From Metopolophium dirhodum (taxonomy: Eukaryota > Arthropoda > Insecta > Hemiptera > Aphididae): DNA of 64,000 nt. Both the position numbers and the translations under genes were made by a program. Positions 22,259 to 33,762 of this stretch are shown in pieces. The number at the start of each line of letters is the position of its first letter. The stretch's first letter is position 1. The stretch lies in assembly GCF_019925205.1 (NCBI RefSeq), contig NC_083567.1, forward strand, positions 27,404,001-27,468,000, read 5' to 3'. The notes below the pieces were generated by a model. The model was not told the DNA's origin. It searched no databases and saw nothing but the letters and a program-made list of their open reading frames with translations.

Positions 22259-22916
22259 CTTGGTCTCAAGGAATCTTTCGATATAGTTTTTATTGAAAAT
22301 GGTCCAATAATTATTGAGTTTAAAGAGGACAAACAAAAGAAACATTCATTTTTATATACCTATACATTAGCTGTATGCCCGTATAACCTGTTATTGCCAG
22401 GGCTAACGTGAATCCAAGATAAAGACTAAAAATAAATCAACAATTACTGTAACACCTTGTGATAAATTAATTATTATTAATTAAAAATAGTAATAATAAA
22501 AACCAAATTGTACAAGTAAGGTATAATATTACAAAAAATTAGTAAATTACAGAATATAAAAAATTACATAAAACTAATAAAAATGTAATTAATAAAATTA
22601 ATTTAATAACGATTTAAAAAGTATAATTACAAACATTTGTGACTATTGGGTAAACAATAGCTAACATACACAAATATTAATTTTGTAAATTAATTTCTGA
22701 CTTTGTCATTTATTCCATCTGTTCTTAAGTTGTATGATATACAGATAAAATCAAAGAATAATAAAATAAATGTTTAATGAAGTTGATAAGATGAAATATA
22801 ATATCAATAAATATAACAATACCTAATAATTAATATTACTGTATGATAGTTATTGTTACCTAATAGTACCAAATGTATGTAATTATATTACTTAAATAAT
22901 TTAATCATTTCATCAT

Positions 22917-23809
22917 TTACTTTAATTTTAGTAGTTTTAATTGAATTGAAAATAGATCTGGAATGATACTATTTTGAGAATCCTCATATAATCTTTTGAA
23001 ATAATTCAAATGTTGTTCAAAAAGCCGCTTTTCATTTTCATAGTAACCATGTAGATATGTATTCCAATACTTTTCTCTTTCGAGGCGTGCTTCAAGATCT
23101 TCATCAGTGAAAACACCATGATGCACTAATAGTTCGAGTGTTCTGTAAAATATAATATAAAACATTATTCTAAACATAGCTTGAATTTAGTATATATCAA
23201 TATAAATACTTTTTGGAAATTATTTCTTCAGCTGATAGTCGGTAGTTCTTAATGTTTTCAACATCTGCAAAAATAAGTTATTATATCATTTTGTAAGTTT
23301 TATTGAATTCATAAATTGTAAATTATTAGTAATTATTTGTATTAGTACATATTTAGTTTAAAATAGAAGTCTAGTTAATTTAATGGATATTTAAAAATTA
23401 AGAATTTAGAATTATTGTTATACCATTGGCAAAACAAATTGATAATTGTATTTATTTAGAAGTAATGCTTACCTTTAAATATTGACCGTTTACCATGGAC
23501 AAATACTGAAGGAATAGCTCCTAATTTCAGTTTAGAATAGCCAAATAAACTTTTCTCTCGATCTTGTAGTTTGAAATGCCTCGAACATATGCGAAGATTT
23601 CTACAATATTCAATTTGATCATATTTTTTTATCGCAGCTACCCATTTATTGTAAAGGGAGGAATTAAATGGAAATCTAAAATTTCAAATACATCAATTAT
23701 GTTTCCAATTCAAAATATTGATATATTTTTGTATAACTTACGAGTATAATTGAATATTCCAAGAATTAGCTTCTATCTGACACGAATCCACACAACATTT
23801 TAATCCCAT
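22917..23809 (-). CDS. THAP-domain zinc-finger protein, gene B (four exons)
   Basis: Exons are 23809-23742, 23675-23473, 23264-23210 and 23142-22917, with the same GT..AG sites as gene A and an open frame of 183 residues. All THAP residues (C6, C10, P25, W34, C53, H56, F57, P78) are kept. Compared with A, the THAP part differs by a few residues (FPFNSS for FPLNSP, RICS for RVCS, EKSLF for EKGLF, GKRS for GQRS). The distal part of exon 4 differs more (FEQHLNYFKRLYEDSQNSII against SEHNFNYVNRLYEGCQSCI). Both copies remain open, which argues for function or for very recent duplication. The role is presumably DNA binding; the target is unknown. Confidence 0.85.
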
Positions 23810-24514
23810 ATTAATATTATATATTATTGTTTCAGTATAGCTTGTTTGTCAACTAAAATGTAAAATTATAGAATTAATAATTTTTATACTCCTAGTTCCT
23901 ACTCCCACACAGTATGAACAAATTCACAAGGAGTAAGCACAATACACCTTAGACATACATTTATTAATGAAAAAGCTTGTTTTAAAATACTGTATCGAGT
24001 GTAGTTGAAATGTATTTAATATCATTAAATGTTAAAACAATCATTGTATTTATATTTATGTCTTTATTTATTTTTATTATTATGACACTGGGATTTTTTA
24101 GAGATAATAATAAAATAATTTATTTCCACCATATAAACCAAAACAAATAATAATAGCCTGTTTGGCAAATAAACAATGACATGTTTGGAAAACAAATAAA
24201 TATATATATGTTTCACAAATGACTATTATATTAATGATTATAGTGGGAACTGGCCATCATGATTTATTTAATATTGATTTAAAATATTATACAGTACTCA
24301 ACACCATGTATAATTATAATTATTGGTGTCCACCACGGATTAAGAATTAAGATATTATAATATCTTAGTCTGAGGTGTCCACTGTCCAGAGTAACTTAGA
24401 GTACATAGTTAACCATCAACAATCAGCTGTTCGGCATAGGAAAAATCACAACTTTTGCTCTCAGTGCTTTTCTTTTAAAATGTTACCATATTATGTTAAA
24501 TATACCTAGGAACA

Positions 24515-25146
24515 AATGCACTTTACCACCCCGTGCAAATTTTTCCATTTTTTCTTTTGGAACTTACTTATATTAACTATTTAAGAACAATGGTGCAATC
24601 AGAATTTATCAGAAACCATTATTTTAGAAGTTATTGGCTATAACTTCTAAAATAATGGTTTGCGTTATTACGTTTAAACGCATGCGCGCTACACTACTTT
24701 AATGCCGTGCGCAGCGTCTATAGTAAATTTCAAATTTTTTTTATACGTATTTTAACGACTTAAGAATGATGGTGAAATGCACAATTTGCACAATCAGTTA
24801 GTCTTGCACAATCAGCGTTGCGCTCGGAAAAAAATCGAAAATATCCCCCGATTTGCTGTGTACAACCACCTTGGGGTAGCCTCGGAATCAAAGTCGTTAA
24901 AAAGCACATATGTGCTAGCGTTGCCACTCGCTCTCTGCGCTGCGTTCGGACAACGATAAAAAGACATGATAAACGTAGCGTTGTGCTCATGCGTAAAAAA
25001 CGCAAAACTGCCTTTTTTCAAAGGTCATACCTCCAAACTAGGTTCGACCGACAAATTCAGATTGCACCATTGTTTTTAAATTGTTAAAATGAGTAGGTGA
25101 GTTCCAAAAAAAATCGAAAAATTTGCATGGGGTGGTTGAGTGCATT
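24515..25146. mobile_element. Long-inverted-repeat element inserted in copy B
   Basis: The left arm AATGCACTTTACCACCCCGT...GCAAATTTTTCCATTTTTT...CAATGGTGCAATC (24515-24610) is mirrored by a right arm ending AGTGCATT (about 25040-25146). Imperfect inverted ends are therefore close to 100 bp. The centre is GC-richer than its surroundings (CGCATGCGCGC, GCCGTGCGCAGCG) and contains a perfect hairpin. The frames across it are short and conflicting, and I do not take them as genes. Copy A has no counterpart. The target duplication is unclear. Confidence 0.7.
24613..24661. repeat. Perfect 22-bp hairpin with 5-base loop
   Basis: The arms at 24613-24634 (AAACCATTATTTTAGAAGTT then AT) and 24640-24661 are exact reverse complements around a TGGCT loop. 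A transcript across it would fold into a strong stem of small-RNA precursor size. This is inference only. Confidence 0.85.
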
Positions 25147-26269
25147 TTAACAACATTGAGAATCATGATACAATATTACCTAATGAATACGCTCAAAATA
25201 AATATATTAATCTTTTTATTGCAACATTTTTAAATTGTAATATCAATTTACAATTAATCATAATATAGATATGCTATAAAAAATAGTAAAATTAAAAAAT
25301 ATTTGCTAAAATTTACAATATCACTAAATACTCAAACATATGCACTATTAACTTTTAATAATATGTTTTTCATAGTGTCGCGAAAATAATTTCAAGCTCA
25401 CTTTGGAATAAATTAAATAGCCCAGTAAAAACATGCAAACGCAACAAGTTCCGAGCCCTAGACTCATGTGTATTGCTGAACATGGCCGGCGCCCGGCGCA
25501 CTACCGTGTGCTCAGATCAATGAATACATTATTTATAAGTAGGTACTAGGTATATTATAGTACACAAACAAAATAATATAATATAGCCTTGTTGTCACAG
25601 CAACATAATATGTAAAAATAATTTAACCAGGCATTGCTGAAACAGCTCCTATAATAAGAGATACACCAATACGTCCATAACACACGTTGGATCACAAACA
25701 ATATGGTTGTCAATTCTTACCTCTATTTATGATTTATATTGCAAGAACGATAACAACAATTATTATCAGGCGATATTCACAATATTTGACTGGACTTTAG
25801 TTAAGGACGGTTGTACCTGGTAGGTATACAAACATCATAAAAAAAAAACACGGAGACGACTGTGCTGTGGTAATACGGACAAAGTGATGGCTATCAGTAA
25901 AAATTTAAAACGTATAGCATTGGCACGTCATATTATATTATCAGTTCCCACCATAAATTGAATAGGTTGGTGAGCAAGCATGAGTCAGTTTTTTAACCCT
26001 CTGCCACCCTGGCGGCGCCGTCTACCCGGTCACGTAGCTGTGCTGTGGCGTCAATATTCCGCCGTTTCTCATTGGTCCAATTTTATTTTTATTGGATCTA
26101 CACATATTAATAAATAATTAAATTTAATGTAGGTATATAATAATGTAACTGAAATCCAAAGATCCACTTTGAATGTTCTACTTACAAAGCGTCTAAGCCG
26201 TTTTTAATTAGAGATGGAACTATATTATAATCGTTCACTTATGTGAACTAGTTCGTTATAGACCTATGA

Positions 26270-26660
26270 ACTAATAGATAGCGCATTCCACTCCGCCATG
26301 CCATCAATGTACGGAAATCATATAAGAGTAAGAAAGAAGAAAGAAAAGAGAGAAAGAGCATAAAGAGGGTAATCATTGACGTATGAAACTAATACGATAT
26401 TCCCCCACGTTCTCTTTTCTCCTTTACTCTATATCGTACTCCTGACCTCTCTCTCTAAGCGCGGTCCATTAGTATGGGGTGTGTAGAGCGCAATTTTTAA
26501 ATCTGTCGTCATTTTTTTTTAAATTTTGTTGGCAGCCCTGTTCTTAATATTTCTAGTATTTACAATTACTCCGATTTAATAAGTGGTCGTTGATAAGAAA
26601 TTATAACAACAAAATATTAAAAAAATGGAGGAAGATTTAAAAGTTGAGCACTTTATGGGA
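26270..26660. other. Segment present in copy B but not copy A
   Basis: It interrupts the A/B alignment between GTGAACTAGTTCGTTATAGA and ATTTTAAATGTGGATAAATG. It holds a purine-rich run (AAGAAAGAAGAAAGAAAAGA) and a C/T-rich run. No termini or ORF could be defined. Confidence 0.5.
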
Positions 26661-26805
26661 CACTGTATTTTAAATGTGGATAAATGATAAATCTACTGGA
26701 AATTTAATGCAAGAATGTATATTATAAAAATGATGTGTTAATTACACACGCTCATTACTCATTAACATTTTAGGTATACCTATGTAAATAAAACTGTAGG
26801 TATTT

Positions 26806-28914
26806 GGTACAAGTAAGAGGTAAATGTACAATTTAAATGAAAACATTTTAATTATTATTTTACTATTATTGTTACTATTGAATTATTAAAGACATATTTT
26901 ACCTATATTATTGCCATTAATTTAAAATAGTTATTTCAATTTTTAGTTATCCTTATCCACTAAAAAAAATATATTACAGAAATAATTTTCATGTAAGTAT
27001 TTAAAAATAGTATATGTTCAGTCCCCACGAACCATTTGGCTTAGCCCTCCTTGAGCCATCTTCAGCCCTCCTTAAGATATTTTAGTATATAGGTAATCAT
27101 ATACTAATCAGGTAATCTTTATTATGGCAGATGAGGTAAAAACATACACCAAATTGTCACATTATCGTTTCGAATAAAGAAATTATATCTTAAAATAAAT
27201 ATGAGAGTTGAATGTATATTTGTAATTATTATATGGGTACTCAAGAACTACTCAACCGATTTTGAGAAAATTTTAAATTGTTCTTGGAGATATCAGGAAA
27301 GTTTACAAGTTTGAACCACGTTCGATTTATATTAAGTGCTACACACAATAACTGCCTCCTAAACCCACCAAACTTTGAGGAACAATATCTCATCAACGGA
27401 TTAAAGAAAAATGAAAATTTGAACGTGATAATTCATAAAAAAATAGCCTTATTAGCTTATGAAATTATAAGTATAAGTTACCATTTGAAAATCAAAAGTT
27501 GACAGAGGTTTACCTAATAAATATAAGGGTGAAAAATATAAAAAAAATATACAATTCAAGAAAAGTGTAAATCTACAATTTTGAAAAAAGTCAATACTTT
27601 TTCAAATAATGAGTGTTGTTTGATGCTTAATTTTTGTCTACTAAGAAATAAGAATTAATTATTGTCACAATGATAAATTTGTAATTAATAACTAATAGTT
27701 GGAGTATATGTTATTGCTTAAATGCATGCGAGGATATACATGAAAATGGTGTGTGTTTCATGAAGGAAAAGGATTAAAGAATATAATATTGTTCAATTGG
27801 TGTATGTACAATAATAATAATAATAATTAAAATCATAATCCCATATAAATCTAAAATTAATACTAATCCTAAAAACAACTGATTGGCACTCTAATTTATC
27901 ATTGATTTTAGACTTGAGTTAACTTTGTGACAGTCGTGTAAGGTGTAAAATTCTCTATTGTAATCAATTTAGTTTAGTAAGCACCTACATATTATATTAA
28001 AATTAATTATTTCAGCGTATTTCCATTATATTTTTTAATATAAACAAATATCTAAATAATGTTGAGATTTCTTTTCACTGATGATTTACTAAAAGATTTT
28101 AGTTACAAAGGACAAAAAAATTAAGATGATAACATATTCTTTAATTTTCAGTTTTTTCTCAACCTTTATTTTAAATTTTTATCCTAAGATACTATGAAAT
28201 AACCAAATATATTTTCCATTTTAATTTTATAATTTTATATTTGAATGTGTCAGTCAATAAATAAAATTGGAAAGTTTTTAAATTGCAACACAATATTGAT
28301 GTTGAAAAACCATTAAAAAATTGTATTGCTGGCGCAAAATTCCATTTAAATCAGACTGATTGCTAAAAATATAAGCTTTTACAATTAATATATAATATAT
28401 TGTACAATTATATATAATATAATATAATATAATATTTGTATTTATGTATTTATCAATTAGACTACTATGAACTAACCTAATGGTTGGAAAATATATATTC
28501 TTTATGCCAATAGGTATAATAGTATTTTAATATATTATAATAGATGAATAATTGTAGGATTGTGATAAAAAGTACTAATCTTGCTAATATGTACTTGAAA
28601 AATAATTAAGCTGTTTTTTTTAATTATGTAGGTATTTATTATAACTATACATCTTTATCGTATCTTACCAATTTTCAATTCTCATTTAACAATTTAATTA
28701 AAAATAAATGAACAAGTTAATTTTTATTATCATTTTATAGTCTGCAATGGGTTGTATTTTGTTATTGAAAGTTCTGTATAGGGTCCGCAAAAACATTTAG
28801 TACAGCATCCCATAATTTTATGTCGGGGGCCTGTATTTACCTATAAGTAATGATTACCTTGCGAGTGATATATGGTTAGTTAACTACAGTCCACTCAGTT
28901 AGTTAACTACACAA
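26806..28914. other. Gene-free AT-rich stretch
   Basis: Near 27240-27270, CAACCGATTTTGAGAAAATT recalls sequence often seen inside Helitrons and other insect repeats, but no ends were found. TATAATATAATATAATAT microsatellite lies at about 28.39-28.43 kb. Nothing else was recognised. Confidence 0.4.
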
Positions 28915-29475
28915 CAAATAAAATTTTATTGATATTTATATAAAAAAAAACTAAAAAAATTGAAAACAGACAATGTCCGTAAACAGCTCAAAAAGAGTCA
29001 AAATATTTTCAAAATTGTATGGTGTATAGAAAATGCTAATATAAACATTCAGTGAAATTTTCAAGTATCTACAGTCAAATTTTGCCTATGTATTTTTAAT
29101 ATTTTTCAACTGCAATTGTAACATTATATCAGGAGCCTTGTATTAAATTTTCACGCTTTTTTACCCAACTAATAAAATTATATTGACAATTATAGAAAAA
29201 AAAACCAAAATAATTGAAAACTAACAATGCCCGTAAACAGCTCAAAAAGAGTCAAAATGTTTAAAAAAAATTTTATGTATAGAAAAGGCTAATTTAAACA
29301 TTCAGTGAAAATGTCATGTATTTACGATCATTTGTTTTAAAGTAACACCAAAAGCAAAAACCGATTTTGCGTAAAAATTCCCGTGTTTCCTTAATTTTTA
29401 TTTTTTTCCAGGCACTTTTGAAAGCTATTGAGAATTTTAAATTTTGACCTCCTAAACGTATCAACTAGATTCACT
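28915..29475 (-). repeat. GATTCTGAGCG-family interior, reverse orientation
   Basis: In reverse it carries AATGTCCGTAAACAGCTC, ACATTCAGTGAAAATTTC-like blocks and the TATCAGGAGCCTTGTATT block. Two successive units appear (28.92-29.16 and 29.17-29.47 kb). Confidence 0.7.
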
Positions 29476-29500
29476 TTTCTATTGAACAAGATACTGAAGT

Positions 29501-29715
29501 TGAAAATCAAAGCATTATTTCGACCACTAATCGTGTACACAGACACAATTTTTTACTCTCACATGCGTACGTCACTATGGAATGCAAATAGGTTATGTAT
29601 AACCTTTCCTTTGTTTGTCGCGATAGTAACTTCGACATAAACATCTCTTTCATTGCATAATAGTTTTTGTTAGCCATCATCAGTCTGAGCTTTATCTCAT
29701 CATGCATGTTATTTT
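29501..29715 (-). pseudogene. LINE reverse-transcriptase C-terminal fragment
   Basis: The minus strand reads EIKLRLMMANKNYYAMKEMF, MSKLLSRQTKERLYITYLHS and IVTYACES. This matches the post-RT region of insect non-LTR elements (ANKxYY...LLSRxTKxRLYxT...VxTYxCE). It is cut off after ACES. There are no ends, tail or neighbouring domains. Confidence 0.6.
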
Positions 29716-29800
29716 CCTCATAAATTATTATTATTAATTTAATTGCTTAATAAATTTAATTACATTTTTAAATTATCAGAAAGTATAGATTATTCCATGG

Positions 29801-29930
29801 CATAGTGCACACATGTTGTAAGTGCAACATTTTGGAAAAATGAGTTATTTCCATGGTTTTCTTATGAAATTACAATTGTTGTTCTCCTGAACAATTACAA
29901 AAATGTCACTTACAACATGTGTGCACTATG
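29801..29930. mobile_element. 130-bp MITE with perfect 24-bp inverted ends
   Basis: CATAGTGCACACATGTTGTA (plus AGTG) at 29801 is exactly mirrored by a right end finishing CATGTGTGCACTATG at 29930. Perfect ends in such a short element suggest it is young or that the hairpin is conserved. No target duplication was recognised, so the superfamily is left open. Confidence 0.8.
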
Positions 29931-30671
29931 TCATCAACAATATACTCGCAGTGACTAATTAAACTTCAGGCTAAGAAATAAAAATATTATTGCTAGTAGC
30001 AGGCTTCCATGTTATTGCAACCGGAAACAACCAGTTTTGGTTTATATGCATATTATTATTTTGATGAGCGGGTTATAGATAAATTATATTTACTTCAAAT
30101 ATATATATATTTTTTTTAATTCTAAAATTTCTTGTAACTTACAAAAAAAGTTTTCATGGTTACATTACATTACAAAGTCTTGTGAAATGTTCTTATAAAA
30201 ATGTAAAACTTAGGGTGCTGGTTCCTATTTGTAACCTAAAGTAGTTGAGATAACCCGAAAGTACATTATTATTGAGCCATTGTACAAGAAGTAAGTATAA
30301 TAATGAAAGAAAAAATACACTGGTAACTATTGTAACACCTGGTCAAAATATATTATGATTAGTAATGTAAAAAAAAAAAAAAACATTAATGTAAAATACA
30401 GAATATAATAAATTATGGAAATATTGATTCAAGATATATAATAATTGCACTATTGGGTTACAATAACTAACATACATTTTGTAACATAATTTCTTACTTT
30501 TTTATCTATGTATTCTTGAATTAGGTACATAATTTAATCTAAAGGTAACATAAAAATATAAAATTAATTAGATTACTAGAATGGGATAAATATAACAATA
30601 CCATATATTATAAATTGACCATGTTGATATAAATAATGTCATAATTTACCTCAAATCCAGGTTTTATTTAT

Positions 30672-31009
30672 TTAACTTGTAGTATCTGGAACGTTATTAT
30701 TTACGTGATCCTCGTAAGTTCTGTATACGACAGCATAAGTTCGTTCAACCATCCTCATTATCTCCCTATAAAACTTAATTTTTTTTTCATTACGCATTTC
30801 TTGATACTCTAGACTGTGTTTTCTTTTAAGACTTTTTTTAGTTTTATTATCCACTAATAATTTGTTTTTTCTGCGAATATATAACATTAAACGTTATTCT
30901 AATTATAGTTTGAAATTAATATAATATGTAGGTATAAATACTTTTTGGAAGGCTCATCCTCAGTTGGCTCTGATGTTGGCTTCTCATCATCAAAACTTCT
31001 TGATGCCAT
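30672..31009 (-). CDS. Two-exon THAP-less paralogue, gene C
   Basis: Exon 1 (31009-30942) and exon 2 (30870-30672) join at GTATTT..GCAG to give an 88-residue open frame. It starts MASRSFDDEKPTSEPTEDEP, passes the splice at SKK, and continues with a basic stretch KKSLKRKHS that could be a nuclear localisation signal and a helix-prone tail ending NNNVPDTTS. The donor and the bases before it match exon 3 of genes A and B (ISKK there, PSKK here), and the sequence upstream of its ATG matches the A/B promoter side. The THAP finger is missing. Whether this is the ancestral form, a deletion derivative, or a gene with its own role cannot be told from the window. Confidence 0.65.
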
Positions 31010-31577
31010 TTTAAAAAACAATATTGATGTATTTTGGATTTGTCAACTAAAATGTAAAATTTTAGAATTAATAATATGATTCTCCCACACAATTTGAACA
31101 TAATTTGAACAACAAGAAGTAAGTGCCTTGCCCCATAAATATACATCAATCAAAGAAATTGATTATATTTTGTGTGGTTGATCATAAAATAGTAACATAA
31201 ATCATAAAACTAATTATTGTTAGGAGAGATAATAAATAATAATATCCTGTTTGGAAAATAAATATGTCTCATAACTTTTCTAGTGGAAATACACCAATGA
31301 AGACAATATAGAATATTATGTTAACAAGTGTAAGTTTTGGACATTAAAATATATTGCCTGGTTGGCACAATAAAGCTATAATAATTAACCAGAAAGGCTC
31401 GTCGGCCATAGGAAAATAAAATATGGTTGATCAATAAAACAAAACAGTTGGGACAGCATACAGGGCTGTCGCATTGGGGCCTGTAAGAAATTAAGTATAT
31501 AAAACTAATACAATAGAAAAACTAATTAACCTCAGACGTACAAACCACAGACGTGCAAATGTAGTAGTACTGTGTAT

Positions 31578-31629
31578 TACCATTGATTATAAATACTAAT
31601 ATAGTATATTGTACTTATAATCAATGGTA
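31578..31629. repeat. Inverted repeat with 15-bp perfect arms
   Basis: TACCATTGATTATAA and TTATAATCAATGGTA flank about 22 bases. It could be a tiny MITE or a hairpin in transcripts. Confidence 0.6.
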
Positions 31630-31985
31630 TTAAGTATGTCGACAAGTGAGTCAAGCGAGAACTGTCATTGAAGATATCATAAAAACACAGAATGCAGTCA
31701 GGGAACATACGAAGGCCATGGCATTGATACTACTAGTACTGCCCTTTCCCCTGAGGTATATCAAAACACATTAAATCACAATAAATCTGTCAATTTTGAC
31801 CACCATATTTTACCCGGGATAAACAATTTAATCAGGGGAAATTATGTTGATAGAACGATAATTACCAGACGATATTTACAATATCATAGATTCAATGACA
31901 TAAAGTGTATACGACGTGGTTCAGGACGGCTACAACAAGTATTCACAAGTGCACAAAAATCACAAACAGTAGAATAGTAGAATAC

Positions 31986-33718
31986 TTGAGACCGACAGCC
32001 GAAAAAGATTCACAGCAGCTGCATAGACAAGATACGTATAATATAATATCAGTGCTCACTAACGATTGGCGATTGAAAGCTTATCAATTTTCTGGCCGTC
32101 GGGGGGTGAATCTATAGGGTTGGGGGCAGTCAACAGGGAAAAAGTCAACAGTGTAACAGGGAACTGGAAAAATAACACATAAAATATGAATTATGATACA
32201 CAGCGTTCCTGTTACAGCTTATTACTTTCAATCGCCAATAGGCAGACAGACAGTCTATGTATGCGTATTACGTCATAAAAATCAATAATATTATACGCCT
32301 TATTATTCCAATAATCCGATATGCGTCATAATATGAGTAATATAAATTATACTTATTACTTAAATAGTAAATACTCGATATGGGTACGCCGTACGTGACA
32401 GTGACAGCTGATGCAACTGGTTGATAGTATTAAGTACTGCCAACCAGCAGCAGGACGACATTAGCAACTACAAAAAAAACCTAATCTACCCAATTTAACC
32501 TTGAATGGGCGCAAAAGCAAAACAATCACTACAGTAGGTATCAAATTTAAATGGCACCCACCTTTAAATATCAAATACCGTTCAAAGTTTAATTATAACT
32601 ATAGATATAAATGTACCTGCTATAAAGTTAAGTAGCAATTCGTATGTACTAAAAAATCCTGAACGAAAATGCCATAATATTATGTAATCACTAATCACAG
32701 AACAAACTAATTTCTGGGGACGGGACGAAACTATATAATATTATCCAGCCATCACTGTATGCACTGTTAAGTATAAAGCATTGTTTTATGGCCATGGTAG
32801 TTGCCAGAGTAGATAAGAGTGGTAAAAAAAGCGTTATTTCAACTGTAGAGAATATTTCAAAATATTCAAATACAGACTCACTATTTACAGAACTGAATCA
32901 ATTATTTCAGTGAAATACGTCCTATTCTTAAAAACCAAAAAACTAATATTTTAGTATAATGATTATTATGATTATTCTTTTAACAACGCTAAATTCAAAA
33001 ATTGTTACCAAAGTTAAGCAGACATTTAAAGTAATTTTCAAGTATAATCGTGTGGCGTTAAGCCAATTGTATTTTATTAAGAACATACAGCGATTTGATA
33101 AGTATAGGGTAAATAATTAATACAGAGGCACCTCACAACATGTCCTTGTTGACTTAATAGTTATTATTTATTAGTTATTACCATTCTGTAATTACTACAA
33201 ATCCACTCGTCCATTTTTAAATAATTGTAGACAAAGAACTACTAGTTCAATATTTGTTATTCATAAATCGAAATTGTTCTCATATCATTTTGGTTGTGAG
33301 TATTGATTTACAAGTATAGGTTATTTTGATTAATCGAATCTAAAAAGTGTAATTTCAAATCGGAATTTGATATTATTTTATCAACATCAAAATGAAAAAG
33401 GGAATAGAGGTGACGAACGTTCCGCGTTAAAATACGTCTCGTACTGTGTACCTGGAGCCGTGGAGGTAAACTGCAGTAGCCAAGTGTAACGTAATTGTTA
33501 TAATAACATCAGGGTGCATGTGGATACGTTCAAATACCCCACAAACTATAAACTACCCCCTGTGCACCCAAGCTATTGTGTTTGTATAATATTATGTTTT
33601 CTGTATGCGATATACGTTTATACCTTCAGGAGGCGTGATGTCGGAACTGAACATTATTATTAATATCGCTAATCTTAGTTTTACGACAATAATTAATGCG
33701 TGTGTCGTGTGTGTGGCT
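31986..33718. other. No recognised gene
   Basis: A plus-strand frame at 31905-32117 runs over sequence homologous to the non-coding flanks of A and B, and I reject it. The rest shows no termini, repeats or coding signal. Confidence 0.45.
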
Positions 33719-33762
33719 GCATCCGAGTTGGGTCCCGAATTATTTTACGAATTTCACTATAG

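Larger units (their letters stand above)
21446..26805. repeat. Segmental duplication, copy B (carries THAP gene B)
   Basis: Collinear with copy A, with additional inserted blocks: an AACTTAACT-rich MITE (about 21.64-22.26 kb), an inverted-repeat element (24.5-25.15 kb within a larger unmatched block to about 25.44 kb) and a segment at 26.27-26.66 kb. The closeness of the flanks indicates a comparatively young duplication followed by transposon insertion or loss. Confidence 0.85.
30290..31985. repeat. Third, diverged copy (C) of the THAP-gene region
   Basis: It matches A and B in order: the 3' flank (ATTGGGTTACAATAACTAACATACA), an exon ending CCAAAAA|GTATTT, the upstream block TTTGTCAACTAAAATGTAAA, GGCCATAGGAAAA, AGAACGATAATTACCAGACG and GGACGGCTACAACAAG. 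It lacks about 550 bases corresponding to THAP exons 1 and 2 and the introns around them. Confidence 0.75.

Noticed and set aside
24760..25087. Four overlapping open frames of 60-89 residues
   Set aside because: Conflicting frames on both strands inside the GC-rich core of an inverted-repeat element, with no domain; explained by base composition.
18212..25457. TAGGGCTCGGAACTT at 18.21 kb and AAGTTCCGAGCCCTA at 25.44 kb as ends of one element
   Set aside because: They lie in different duplication copies, 7 kb apart and spanning genes and other elements; more likely the two ends of separate, partly lost insertions.
30916..31149. 77-residue minus-strand frame overlapping gene C exon 1
   Set aside because: It is in a different frame from the spliced exon and crosses the conserved promoter-side sequence.
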